In this document: positions 12,142-23,758 of the stretch, in pieces
Numbering within the stretch: the first letter of the stretch is position 1
Layout: every line of letters begins with the position of its first letter
Position numbers and translations under genes: made by a program
Origin: Bolinopsis microptera
Taxonomy: Eukaryota > Ctenophora > Tentaculata > Lobata > Bolinopsidae
DNA length: 64,000 nucleotides
Assembly (NCBI RefSeq): GCF_026151205.1
Contig: NC_087076.1
Coordinates: 13,253,675-13,317,674 of the forward strand
Direction: 5' to 3'
The notes under the pieces: generated by a model
Told to the model about the DNA's origin: nothing
The model's database searches: none
Seen by the model: only the letters and a program-made list of their open reading frames with translations

Positions 12142-13489
12142 TTGGTGATAGGTGATAGGCAATATCTTACTATAGGCCTATCTAACTATAGGCCTATTAG
12201 CAATCTCTCATTCTTGTCAAAAATCATTGAGAAGTGTGTATCTATACAGCTCACCAGTTATCTTGAGGATAACAACTTGCTTTCTAAAGTTCAGTCCGGC
12301 TATAGGAAGTTTCATAGCTGTGAAACTGCAACAACCAGAATCCATAACGACATCTTGATAACTATTGACAAGAAAACTAAAGTTGTTCTTTTACTTCTAG
12401 ATTTGAGTGCTGCCTTTGATACTGTCAATCACCCAAGATTAATCAAGAAGCTAAGATCTGCTTATGGCATTACAGGCATTGCTCTTACATGGATCAGGTC
12501 CTACTTGGCTAACCGTTCATTTTGTGTCAAAGTCAAGGATTCGTCTTCCTCAGCAACTGTTCTTGAGATAGGTGTGCCACAAGGTTCAATCCTTGGCCCC
12601 CTGCTATTCATATTGTACACCAAAGATCTTGAGAACATTTCAAGTATGCATGGGTGCTGTATTCATTTGTATGCTGATGACACTTGTCATACGTTGTATG
12701 ACCCGCCGCGCACGAAGTGCGCGGCTCCCCCTGTAGCGTCGAAGACTATAGCGTCGAAGACTATAGTGAAGCGACCGTGGGGGTCACCACGTGATACAAG
12801 ATGACACCCAGCTGTATTTCACTCTTGATTCTGATGACCCATCACAGCTAGAGCACAATATGGAACACTGTATGTCTGATATCAAGAAATGGATGACAAA
12901 CAATTTCCTTCAACTGAATTCTTCTAAGACTGAAGTCATCGTTATATCCTCTAAATCTGACTCAACAAATATTCCAGCCTCTCTACAGATTGTTAAGGAT
13001 CAAGAGCCACATGTTGTTAGTGGAACTGTGAAGAGTCTTGGGCTGTATTTGGACAGTTATCTTTCAATGAGTGATCAGATTACGTCAGTGGTTCAAGCAT
13101 GTAATATTCAGATCAGAAATTTGTGGTTTATTGCATCAAAACTGTCTTTTAACCTTAAGATTCAGCTTGTTCATGCTCTAGTACTCTCTAGAATTGATTA
13201 TTGCAATAGCGTATATTTTGGACTGAGCTCTTATGATTTAAGTCGTTTACAGAAGGTGCAAAATTCTGCTGTAAGATTTATTTTTGGGAGAGGAAGAAAG
13301 GCACACACTACTCCACTTCTTAAGAAAGTTCATTTTCTACCAGTTAGATTTAGAATAGATTTTAAGATTGCCCTACTTGCCTACAAGTGTTTAAATAATA
13401 TAGCTCCTCCTTACTTAAAAGAGTTGATATCTCCTAGGCAGCAAAGTTTTAAAAATGTACGTCTTGATAATGATTACACCAGATCTTAA
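12142..13489 (+). pseudogene. LINE fragment: reverse transcriptase fingers/palm to C terminus, split by a small transposon
   Basis: The upstream part carries YRPISNLSFLSK, LLDLSAAFDTV, GVPQGSILGP and YADDT. The downstream part restarts at DDTQLYF and continues through the thumb to an RIDYCNSVYFG-like region. The two are separated by a 116-bp insertion with an 8-bp duplication at 12684-12799; without it the reading frame is continuous across the catalytic YADD. No endonuclease precedes it, so the copy is 5'-truncated. It belongs to a different LINE family from copies A and B. Confidence 0.85.
12684..12799. mobile_element. 116-bp hAT-like MITE inside a reverse transcriptase
   Basis: The insertion is flanked by an exact 8-bp repeat, GATGACAC, at 12676-12683 and 12800-12807. 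Its ends are imperfect inverted repeats starting TTGT and reading to a shared GACCC about 20 bp in. Inside are a perfect GC-rich hairpin (CCGCGCAC, loop GAA, GTGCGCGG) and a 15-bp unit repeated twice in tandem (TAGCGTCGAAGACTA). An 8-bp duplication with short inverted ends is typical of hAT-superfamily elements; Merlin and P elements also make about 8 bp. No transposase is encoded. Confidence 0.85.
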
Positions 13490-14237
13490 AGAGATTTAAA
13501 CCCATCAACCAGTGCGAAACGTTACTCTCTAAGCTCAGGGGATGCTTTTAATACTTTCAACACTACTATATAACAAATAATTTGAGGATGTGCAATGTAA
13601 GCCAAGAGTACCCGCAACATAAAGAAATGCAGCTGTAAACAACTTGCACGGGGTGCATGTGAGCTCTCGGGACCAGTGGCATCAGAAGACTGGTTATCAG
13701 CCTCGATATTAAGATGAGTTCTTCTTAGATTCATGTCACATCTGCATCTCCTCCATCAAGACACAAGCACTCATCTCTTCATTGCCCCACCCTAGCCCAA
13801 CTCCTCCCTCCCATTACCTGTTGCGGGTACTCTGGACTGCATGGACATTCTTGAATAATTGTTTATAGTGGTGTTGTAGTGTTAACCTCTATGCGTCATT
13901 AAAAATCATTTCTATTCATGTTCTGTATTATATATAATATACTCTTCTTTTTTCTTTACAAAAAAAATCAGCCCCACCCTAAAAATAATACACAAATCTA
14001 CTTTAGACAAATTAATAAAAACAATATTTGTCTCCCCTTGCCCAGTGCAGCCCATCCCGCTTCCCCGCCGCGCCCCTCCATTCCCTTGCCCTTTTGCCCC
14101 TCCCATGACACCAAGCAAAAAAACACATCACAAAAACACATTTTGCATTCATCTGATAAGTCTATGTTCTTCTTTTTACTTTAAAAACTGCTCATCCTGA
14201 TTTCAAATTACTCTTCTTCTTTATATCACTCACTCAT
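13490..14237 (+). other. Probable 5' region of LINE copy B
   Basis: No gene is visible. The stretch is pyrimidine-rich in places (13740-13815 and 14030-14110) and leads directly into the ORF1 start. It is therefore likely to include the 5' untranslated and promoter region of LINE copy B. The junction with the preceding LINE fragment could not be placed. Confidence 0.4.
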
Positions 14238-16238
14238 ATGTCAAAACTCTTTTACTCTCATCATCTTATTTTCAGGCTGCTGGCTAGTTCTATGGTGCCC
14301 TGGTCCCGATCTCATCATGTGCTCCTTGCTAACCATACACTAATGCAGAAAAACACAGAAAAGAAAACTCTATCCTCTGGATCACCCACCCAGAAGTCCT
14401 CGAGCCTACAAGCCAAACGTCGTCAAAGCCCACGTGGTGTAAGTCCTCTGGCGAAAGGAGGACAAGCCAGTCCCCTCGCAAACAAATCTACTACTCCCAA
14501 GTCAAGTTCAACAAGCTCCAATGAGCAGAAAAACAGTAGTGATCAGACGAAGAAAAAGTCAGAATCTACTAAAAAGACCTCTTGCCCATGTAGCAGTTCC
14601 CTAGACGGAAAAGACTGGGTAATACAGTGCTCAGACTGTAAACAATCATGGCATGCCTCTTGCGGTAACCTACCTGGTACCAATAAACTCTCCCAGGGTG
14701 ATTTAGACTGCATCAGCCAAAAATGGCTATGTCCCTGGTGTTACACGTGCATCTTTCCTAGGCCTAAGAACCACCCATCTGCTAAAAAAGAAAAAATTCT
14801 TGCTGAAGAAGCCATTACCTGTGCCACAGCAGTTCAACTCAACGAGAGCACCCTCCTGGAAAATTCATTGCTCCAGAAGATAAGTGAATCGGTTAAAGAA
14901 ACCATTGAAAGGTCAATTCCGAGCGTCGACATTACATCCCTGAATGCTCGACTAGAAGACCTTAACAATGAAATTCAGGAGTTCAAAGGAAGAACAAATG
15001 CATCCCCTCAGCTTAACTACAGAGAACAACCTAGACCTGTTATTCCATCACCCACCAAAAGAAATCTAAAATGTCCTGAACAGCCTTACGAGCAGTACAA
15101 AGATTTATACCTGACAGACAAGGAACTGAGCAGTGTAGGAGACCTTCTAGGTTTTCTGAAGGACTCTGGAGACTTTATCGAAGAGAATGGCCACAGCGTC
15201 CGGCTGTATGGAGAGCCCTACAGCTACACTGGTTCCCAGCCCCCTAAACAACAGGAGCCCATCCCACCTGAACTTGTTTCTATTATTGACAGGTTCTCCT
15301 CAGAACTACAACTCGAGCACAAGCCAAACTCGGTCCTCATTAACCACTACCCTTCCTCAGACAGACTCTCTCCATCCCAAAGCTACCTAGCTATGCATTC
15401 TGATGACGAATCCACTATTCTTGCCAACTCGAAAATCGTCACAATCTCAATTGGTGCGACTAGAACTGTGCTTTTTGAATCCAAACAAGACAAAGACCTA
15501 GATCCTATTGAGCTTGATGTGAAGTCTAACTCACTTTACACTATGACAAGGTCTTCACAAAATTGGTACCGCCACGGTGTGCCAAAATTACCTGATGATA
15601 ACCCAACAGAGGAGAGATTTTCGATCACCTTCAGATCTCTCAGCAGCCAGTCTCGACGAAGCATCGTTTTAATCGGTGATTCGAATACCAAAGATGTCAA
15701 CTTTGGGGATGGTGCAGGTAAAGTTGGTCATTCCTTCCCTGGTAAACGAGTCAAGGCTGCCCGTGTTAAAGACATCGATCCACACCTGTGTGCTGGATTC
15801 TCCAACGCTTTCCTTATGTGTGGTACCAACGATCTACGCTGTGAAAACGTAAGAAATGTCTCAGATATCCACGAGACAGTGTCAACTTTAAAGATCAAAC
15901 TAACTGAAATACGTCAATTGTGTCCACTTACTAACATTTTTGTTGTACCTGTTTTACCATCAAGAATCCATGAAATGAATAAAAATATAATGCTCTACAA
16001 CAACTTGGTACAGGATATGATAAAGAACTGTTTTCCTAATATTTGGTTTCAGGGTATGTATGGTTTTTTAGATAACAATAAACTATTATCGGTTAAGTTC
16101 ACTAGGGGTAACGACACGATTCACCTAGGAAGTAGAGGTTTAGCTAAGTTTGTAAGCCACGTGAAAAACTGTGTGTTTCTGAAGGAAAAGGTGTCTAAGG
16201 AGTCAGCACAGAGGGTTGGATCCACTGGTCCAACCTAA
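14238..16238 (+). CDS. LINE copy B, ORF1: PHD finger + AlkB-like 2OG-Fe(II) dioxygenase + SGNH esterase
   Basis: This 666-codon protein is intact. After a basic, Ser/Lys-rich N terminus, residues 116-168 form a PHD finger (C116-x-C118, C131-x2-C134, H139-x2-C142, C165-x2-C168). A likely coiled coil follows at about 200-250. Residues about 285-467 have the AlkB signature: a tyrosine/proline-containing strand, then H387-x-D389 followed by D-E, distal H446, and R460-x5-R466 with ITF between the arginines. These are the iron ligands and the 2-oxoglutarate-binding arginine of AlkB-type demethylases. Residues about 474-650 are an SGNH hydrolase (GDSN at 480-483, GTND at 529-532, D626-x2-H629). PHD and esterase domains are established parts of CR1-type ORF1 proteins; the dioxygenase assignment is my inference from the motifs. 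It could act on methylated or damaged element RNA or cDNA. The first ATG is taken as start; 14292 is an alternative. Confidence 0.88.
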   Translation: MSKLFYSHHLIFRLLASSMVPWSRSHHVLLANHTLMQKNTEKKTLSSGSPTQKSSSLQAKRRQSPRGVSPLAKGGQASPLANKSTTPKSSSTSSNEQKNSSDQTKKKSESTKKTSCPCSSSLDGKDWVIQCSDCKQSWHASCGNLPGTNKLSQGDLDCISQKWLCPWCYTCIFPRPKNHPSAKKEKILAEEAITCATAVQLNESTLLENSLLQKISESVKETIERSIPSVDITSLNARLEDLNNEIQEFKGRTNASPQLNYREQPRPVIPSPTKRNLKCPEQPYEQYKDLYLTDKELSSVGDLLGFLKDSGDFIEENGHSVRLYGEPYSYTGSQPPKQQEPIPPELVSIIDRFSSELQLEHKPNSVLINHYPSSDRLSPSQSYLAMHSDDESTILANSKIVTISIGATRTVLFESKQDKDLDPIELDVKSNSLYTMTRSSQNWYRHGVPKLPDDNPTEERFSITFRSLSSQSRRSIVLIGDSNTKDVNFGDGAGKVGHSFPGKRVKAARVKDIDPHLCAGFSNAFLMCGTNDLRCENVRNVSDIHETVSTLKIKLTEIRQLCPLTNIFVVPVLPSRIHEMNKNIMLYNNLVQDMIKNCFPNIWFQGMYGFLDNNKLLSVKFTRGNDTIHLGSRGLAKFVSHVKNCVFLKEKVSKESAQRVGSTGPT

Positions 16239-16251
16239 CCGACACATTACT

Positions 16252-19200
16252 ATGATCATGAAATTAATTAAGGAGGTCTGTGAGCCATGCTCAAGGCCCA
16301 TCAACATTGGGCAGCCCCTACTGGAATGTGAAGCCTGTCGGACAGCTATTCATACTAAATGTTTTAAAGTAGCAGGTTTCTGCCCCACCAATGGTCTATG
16401 GGTATGTAAGGTTTGTTCACTGAACGTGATACCACGCTACAACCCCTTCTCTGGGATGATTAGTGATGGTGGTGATAAATTCTACGATGATGAAGGTGGA
16501 TGTGATGACGAAACTATTCAAAAAATTTCGAATGTTCTAGACCAATGTCAGAGCTACTCTACAACTGATCTTAATAGGGTAGTCAGGGAGCTTCAAAACT
16601 CATGTAATCTTTCATCCACACACTCAAAATTCACATCCTACTTTGTCAACTTAGATGGTAACAAAACCAACTTCGATTGTCTTAATGTTGAACTCAAACG
16701 GATTGAACTAAATTTCTCTGTAATTGGTATCACTGAAACAAACACAGATGAACCTCTTAAAGAACTATACAGAATACCGCAATACAACAGTTTTTATCAG
16801 GTCACTCAGGAAAACAAGCTGAAAGGGACTGGTGTTGCCCTGTATGTAGCAAATCACCTTAATGCAGAAGTCATAGAAAATCTTGGCTACTGCACGCCTG
16901 ATATTGAATCAATCTTTGTTAAGATCACTCAATCATCCAGCAAGCTCACACTCATCTCAGGGGTCATCTATCGCCCTCCTAATGGTGACATTCATAATTT
17001 CCTTAAGTCATTTGATCACATATGTAAACTCCTCCCTAAATCCGGTGTACGTATAATGGGGGACTTTAATGTTGACCTTCTTAAAGTGAATGGTGATGCT
17101 GGTCATGGCAACTATACTCTTTTTGAAGAATGCTTATTTAGAAATGGTTTCGCTCCCGTTATTTCGATACCTACACATGAGAGACCAAATTGCAAACCAT
17201 CTTGTATTGACAACATCCTCACGAATGACCCTGGTAACTGTGTTCTCTCAGGTTGTATAACAGATAGAATTGGTGACCATGCTCCAACATTTGAATTCAC
17301 TGACATCGAATTTGAGGTTGGTCCAAAAAGTGAAAAACATGTCCAGTACTACGACTTCAGTAATGCCAATCTTAATAAATTCCTAACCCTACTAAACACT
17401 GACCTCTCAAAGCTGCACACTTCTCATGAATTCTCGGATTTTACTAAATTATTTGATCGTGTACTTGATGCAACATGCAAACTTGTAAAGCCAAAAACTA
17501 CTAAACGGAATCCTATCAATAACCCCTGGATAACAGATAGTATCTCAGCAGCCGTTGAAAAAAAACATGAATTAAAAGATAACTGGATTACATCTAAAAC
17601 TAAGGCAAACCCTGATGGAGACCATGTTCTTGAACAAACCTTCAAGGTATACCGAAGGATCCTTAAATCTGTAATTAACTCTGCAAAAAATACTTACTCT
17701 TGCAACCAAATCATAGAAAATAAGCACGACCGTAAGAAGACATGGCAGATCATTAATGAACTTAGAGGGAAGTGTAAAAAGACTATAAAACCCTCATTTA
17801 TAATCGACAACAGAAAAATAACAGATAGAAGGGTTATTGCAAACGAGTTCAACAAATACTTTAACTCAATTGCCTCCACTCTAAATGAATCAATAGCTGA
17901 CCTGCCTATACAGGCTTCTGAATTTTCAACATTTGAAGACTACCTCCTGCCATCCAACAATAACTCTATATTCCTATCTGACTGTTCACATACTGAGCTC
18001 ATGGAAATAATTTCCAAGTTGGAAAATGGCAAAGCTAGTGATATTCCGATCCGTATAATCAAAAAGTCAGCTCATTTAATCTGCCCTGTTTTAGCCCAAC
18101 ATTTCAACAAACTCATGATGAGCGGGGTATTTCCTGATGTTTTGAAAGTTGGGAAAGTTACTCCCATATTTAAGAAAGGAAACCAAGAGGATATAGGAAA
18201 CTACAGACCTGTCTCTACACTGCCTATATTTGGTAAGATATTTGAAAAAGTGATATACAGCCGTATCTACAGTTCCGCTCTGTCACAAAATATCCTTGAT
18301 GAAAACCAATTTGGCTTCCGCAAGTCCCATTCTACTAGCCATGCTGTTAACTACTCTGTTAGGATTATTGAAGATAGCATAAAAAAACGAAACCATGTTC
18401 TAGGAATATTTATAGATTTGAGTAAAGCATTTGACACAATCGACCATAGTACACTCCTAACAAAACTAGATAGGTATGGAATAAGAGGCAATGCAAACTG
18501 TCTTATTAAAAGCTACTTATCAAATAGAACACAGTATACAGAAGTCCTTAATGAAAAATCCGAAAACCTTATCATTAAATATGGAGTTCCACAAGGCTCT
18601 GTTTTGGGACCGCTCCTTTTTCTTCTATACATAAATGATATTGCCAATTCCTCGGATTTAGGAACTTTCATACTATTTGCTGACGACACCAACATTTTTA
18701 TTGATGGAAAAACTGTAGAAGAAGCTTATGAGAAAGGCAACAAATTGCTAAGCTGTATAAAAAAGTATATGATCCTTAACAAACTTCACATCAACATGTC
18801 AAAGTGCTGTTATATGCATTTTAAACCAAAGGCTAGTAAACCAGTAGAATTGCCAGATTCGCTTCAACTCCATATTGATGGCTTTCCAATTAAAAAAACC
18901 AAAGCAACTAAGTTTCTTGGAGTTGTTATTGACGAACAGCTTTCCTGGGGGCCTCATATAACAGCACTTAAACGAAAGTTAAACTATGCCTCTGCCACCT
19001 TAAATAGAATTAGGGACTCTGTACCAAAGGAACTCCATAAAGACCTCTACCACACACTATTTGAATCCCACCTTACATATTGTATCTAAGTTTGGGGTGA
19101 TGCAGCACTCTTTAGGACAGCAAGTATCTGGCTGTCTCAGAAGCACTGTGTACGGGTCCTCTTTGGTGATAAAGAGGCATACCTAAACAAGTTCCTTACA

Positions 19201-19647
19201 TGTGCAAGAACAAGAGAGTTTGACAGCCAGGCACTTGACCATACATTCTTCCAACTAGAGCACTGTAAACCACTTTTCAAGCAACAAAACATCCTGGCTT
19301 TCAAAAATTTATATACATATCACACATTTATGGAAGTTTTTAAAATACTAAAACTAAGGTGCCCAGTATCACTGCAACAGCATTATCAGTCATCTTTTAG
19401 AAAGGAAACCACTATCATTTCACAACTCCCATCTAATGACTTTATATCAAGATCCACCAAAATTTGGAACACAATTGCACCTAAACTTAAGCTCTTTGAC
19501 TACTCCTACAAGATTAGCCTTGCTAAAAGTCGCCTGAAAAAGGCACTTCTAAAGCTGCAACATGCTTATAATGATTCGGCATGGACTACAAGCGATTATG
19601 ACATAATGCAGCTGTCATTTGAAAACAATCCCCTTCATCAAATTTAA
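16252..19647 (+). pseudogene. LINE copy B, ORF2: zinc finger, EEP endonuclease, reverse transcriptase, one in-frame stop
   Basis: The ATG at 16252 lies 13 nt after the ORF1 stop, which suits reinitiation. The frame also stays open upstream to at least 16216 without an ATG. An N-terminal PHD-like finger (C-x2-C, C-x2-C, H-x2-C, C-x2-C) is followed by the endonuclease (about residues 126-348: NLDGN, TETN, GDFN, CIDN, GDHAP). The reverse transcriptase follows (about 630-890: YRPVS, FIDLSKAFD, GVPQG, FADD near 810). The frame is interrupted only by TAA at 19087-19089, then continues without shift to 19647. Copy A has a serine codon at this place. One nonsense mutation thus separates this copy from an intact ORF2, so it is a young, probably dead copy. 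Confidence 0.9.
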
Positions 19648-20386
19648 TCCAGTGATCTCGGCCCACAGGCTCCTCCTATTAAACAAATTTGATTTTGGTA
19701 AATGTGTGCTGACTCCACCACCTATGTATTTAACCTAATATTTAGTGTATTACAGGTAGAAATTGACTTAGGTACCAGGTATTTTTTCTCTTAGGTAGAT
19801 ATTAAGAATTTGGTTAATTTCTTAATTGTATGACTATTTCCATTACTGAGACGTTTTTAATATTTAATTTAGGAGGGTTTTTGAAATTTTTATAGGAATG
19901 GTTCACAGAGTGAACAGATTCCAGATTTATATATTTTTAAACTGATATTTAATAAATGATTAAAAGAACAAATTTTAAAGTTGCCATTAGATCCAAAAAT
20001 ACACCCATTATGCTCACTTAAAAACAACTCTAAATCAGTAGGCTGTCACTCTATTAATGCACCACACCGCTACCTCCACTGCACTAATAGTTATACAATA
20101 AATTCTACAATCCTAATTTTGTATCGTGATGGAGACCGGTGTTCATACAAAACATTTACTAGGTTGCCGTTTGGTGTGAGCAATAGCGAACAGCACGCAC
20201 ACTCCTTTGCCCCGTCAACCTATATCTAATCTATTTAAAGAGTGACAACCATACTGCACATTGAATTAGAATTCCGTTAAATATCAAATTGATTTATTGT
20301 AAACTTGTTTAATCTGTAATAAATGGCATAAAATTGAAATTTTTGTTTAACTGAAATTTTTGTTTAACTGATCTATTAGAGCTTGG
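19648..20386 (+). other. 3' region of LINE copy B and junction to the next LINE fragment
   Basis: No gene is visible. The first 300 bp are AT-rich and probably the 3' untranslated region of LINE copy B. A direct repeat of CTGAAATTTTTGTTTAA sits at about 20333-20367, just before the next LINE fragment. Confidence 0.4.
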
Positions 20387-21139
20387 ATGAAAAAATACTT
20401 TCTAGCAATGAATGACAGTAAAACACAGATAATCGTTTTTGGTCCTATGTCCGTCCTACGAGAGATCAATATAAAGGGAGTGAATTTTGGGAGTGACACA
20501 ACTATTCGATTTGTGAGCACAGTTAAGAATCTTGGGATACATATGGACTCTGGGCTTACTATGAGCAACCATGTTGTTGAGTTGAAGAAGAAATGTTTCC
20601 TAACACTACGCAACCTCACTAAGATACGGTTTCTGCTGACTACAAAACAGCTTAAGACAATTGTTAATAGCCTCGTTGTTTCTTGTTTGGACTACTGTAA
20701 CGCCATGTTTTACGGCATCTCCAAGTACCTCATACATCAACTACAGCTTATTCAAAATGCCTGTGCAAAAGCAGTAACTGGAAAATATAAATTTGATCAC
20801 CTAGGCGACGATCTTGATAAATTGCACTGGCTTAATATACCTAAAAGAGTGATTTTTAAAATATGTCTCTTATCTTTTAAGGCTATTAATGGAATAGCGC
20901 CACTGTACCTTCAAGATATGTTTAAGTATGCTCACCATGGACACACTGTTAGGCTCATAGTCCCTTATCGTTCAACCAAGGGTTTTGGTGATCGTAGTTT
21001 TAGTGTGGTTGGTCCACGAGTTTTTAATGCACTACCAGACTCAGTTAAACAATGTTATTCTGTTGAGGCGTTTAAGTCCGCACTGAAGACTTATTTGTTT
21101 ACTTTATCTGACACTGAGGTAGCAAAAATGTTTTATTAA
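20387..21139 (+). pseudogene. 5'-truncated LINE: reverse transcriptase thumb and C-terminal domain
   Basis: The 250-codon frame begins after the catalytic YxDD, at a region typical of LINE palm/thumb (SKTQIIVFGP, then NLGIHMDSGLTM). It continues through the conserved C-terminal blocks LDYCNAMFYG, LIQNACAK, LHWLNIPKR and GDRSFSVVGPRVFNALP. It ends in a stop followed by an AT-rich tail with TTTA-type repeats near 21597-21640, as L2/CR1-like elements often do. It is a typical 5'-truncated insertion and unlike copies A and B in sequence. Confidence 0.85.
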
Positions 21140-21654
21140 TAATTTTAACCCTCTCTTTGACTTATCTAAATTATATTAGCTTTTTGGAAGTTTTATGAAC
21201 GAATTTATACATAGAACTTTATTTTGCTTTTGATATATAGTTTTAAAAGTATTTTTGTAAACTAGTTGTAGTGACACTGCTGAGTAAAAGTGTACGCTTA
21301 ATAGTGGTGTTTTTAAATTTCAATTTTAATTAATTAATTAATTATTTTTACCTTAGTTTTCCGCCCTCTCCTAACTATGTAAACACAGAGAAAGCTTTTA
21401 GTCACTGTGCAGTTAAAGTATTTAGCATTTGATTGATTTTGCATTTACATAGGTAAAATGAACTTGTCATGTCTAATTTTCAATTAAACTAAGCTCAGTT
21501 AATGTAAGAGCCGCTTTAGAAAGCACTGGAGTTTATCTCCAGTGCAGGATTAAATTATATCTAGTTATATGATTTAGCTATAAGGCGGTTTATAAATGTT
21601 GTATTTATTTATTTATTATTATTATAATATGAAATTACACATCTTACTTTAACT
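21140..21654 (+). other. 3' untranslated tail of the LINE fragment
   Basis: AT-rich sequence with a TTAATTAATTAATTA run near 21327-21342 and TTTATTTATTATTATTATT near 21602-21625. The latter resembles the short-repeat 3' termini of LINEs. There is no open frame of interest. Confidence 0.5.
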
Positions 21655-22250
21655 TTATCCCGTCACCCATGGACTTATTAATTAACGGCTGGTGGTGGTG
21701 TCATCGTTCGTTGTACTCAAAACGTTTCACGGTTGCGAATGCCGGCCCATCGAGGAAAATCTTTTTACTTTGTATTTTAACCATCATAAAGTATGATTAG
21801 TCGGATATAGTACTGAGTTCAAACAGTCCCCGAAACGAAAAAGCAAACATTTGATTTTTGTTTCGGCGACTGAATCGTTGATGGGCCGGCAAATATTTGT
21901 TGTCGAGTAGTGTTGAATACTCATAAAAACATGATTATTGATTTAATTTAGGAATTGTATATAACTATCTTTGACCAAGTTTAATTGTTAATGAGAATGC
22001 ACCCCAGCACTGGGCGAGCGCGGCGGCTTTGATGTTAGCGGCTACAAGCTTGAAGCTAGGCAGCTGCAAAAAAAAACGCCGCGCGCGTTCACAGTTCAGC
22101 GTACGGCTTTTCGTTTTTGATTTTACAAATGACAAAGCAACTTTTAATGATTATTAATGGAATTATCGGATATTTATAATTCAATATGTATTGATTCTTC
22201 TGTGGAAAATAAAAATTGTATTTTACTTAAAAAATTGTATTTTACTTAGT
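21655..22250 (+). repeat. Dispersed repeat, inverted partner of 1-720
   Basis: This copy matches the left end of the window as reverse complement across several blocks, including the CGAAACGAAAAAGCAAA / GTTTCGGCGACTG region and the GATTCTTCTGTGGAAAATAA end. A short duplication of AATTGTATTTTACTTA occurs near 22215-22250. No protein is encoded. Confidence 0.7.
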
Positions 22251-23758
22251 ATGATTATTGAAAGTGTAAACTCCAATTGTAGCTTGGAGGACTTTGCCGC
22301 TTCGATTCCCCTAAATGGGTCGGCCGTGCATCAAAACCGTTAATTGCAATTACATTGCAATGTGATTGCAAAAAGCAAATTTTCTGCTCTTATTTCTTTG
22401 TTTGAATTGAAAGCTGAGAGGAAATTCCCCTAGACATAATTTGTTATTCAATAGATTTAGGACTTACATAGACCTTGAATTTGAATAGTTGCTATCTGAT
22501 TCTCTATGACATATAGTGAGAGCTCCTAGTGCTCAGACAAAAAATGCTGAACAGGAAATATGATTAAAATTCCAGTTGTTATTCTTGGTGAACATACTGC
22601 ATCCTATACCATGCCCTGACGCTGCCTGTATCAATCGAATCAGTAATTTGAATCCTGCCTCTTAAAGGTTTATGGATATATATATTTGATCGATCAGGCC
22701 TAAATTCATGATGCACTATAAACTTGATTTGCGACAGAAATTTTAGACAATTTATCTGCTTACGTGTAATTATTGGATCAATTTTATTATATGATAAGAT
22801 TTTATAAACGAACTTGGCACACAAAAGATTATAATGCGGAGGTTGGCTGGCTCTTTTATAATAAATACGACACTCCAATTTACAGAATGCTTGTTATAGA
22901 ATAAAACAAATAAATATTATCAGACTATACATGCAGCATGAGTAACTGGTGGATAAGCCCTCGGTAAAAACGGATCCGGAAAAGTCATTGTGGCACTCGG
23001 GTCCTTGGTATTGTCGTCGGTATATTGTCCATTACCTACGTTCTGCTTTCATAGTTTAAACAATAGTGAGTTCTAAACATAAATATAACAGCTTTAAACC
23101 GACTAAGTATGAAATACCTGACAATCTACACTCCTATAAAAATTAAAAAAGCATGAGTAACTCGTAGTGATGTATGATTTCTAAAAACTTTAAATTAAAC
23201 TTGGCGCTCACAGGTCCTCATGATCATGTGATCGCCGCATGAGGTTCTGTAAATGCGCAGGGCACCTTCGAGCTTATATTATTCACCTTACTGAGGCAGT
23301 CAACCAACGCGCGGCTTTATTTTTATGATATGATATGTTTTGATTGTTATTAATAAATACCAAAATTTAAATTTGTTTTCCTAAAAAAATTTGTTTTCCT
23401 AATTTCAAACTCTTATCAGTTACCATGTCTTTTATCTAATTTTTATCAGCAGATTTATAAATCTGCTGTTCATTTGTAGTTATTACCTTTCTAGTTATGA
23501 GTAAATTTTTGCCTTCCATCAATTGAGTGCAGCTTTCAGTTTCAAAATTTTCAGTTTATTCAGATTTTTCGTTTTCAATATTGCAAATTTTTAATAAATC
23601 ATGTTCAGATTATGGTGATAATGGATGTAAAGGTACTTCAACCGAATTAACAATCCAACCGTGTGTATGACGTGTCCCAGTAGCCAATCATAATATATAT
23701 ATATATAATAACATATATAAACAAAAGAGCACCTAAAGAGGCTCAGCAAAGTGCTGGC
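22251..23758. other. Intergenic, no supported gene
   Basis: A 99-codon open frame on minus (22579-22878) has no domain I recognise and no neighbouring support. A block at 23281-23341 repeats 751-810 in inverted orientation. A short TA run lies at 23692-23707. Confidence 0.4.

Larger units (their letters stand above)
14238..19647 (+). mobile_element. CR1-like LINE copy B (coding span)
   Basis: ORF1 and ORF2 are arranged as in CR1-group non-LTR retrotransposons. Both proteins carry PHD-type zinc fingers and ORF1 carries an esterase. Copy A at 7665-11299 on the opposite strand is a relative in sequence and layout. The 3' end is probably in the AT-rich stretch before 20000; no clean target duplication was found, so only the coding span is given. 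Confidence 0.88.

Noticed and set aside
22579-22878. 99-codon minus-strand frame as a small gene
   Set aside because: No recognisable motif or neighbour; surrounded by repeats. Not excluded, but not supportable.
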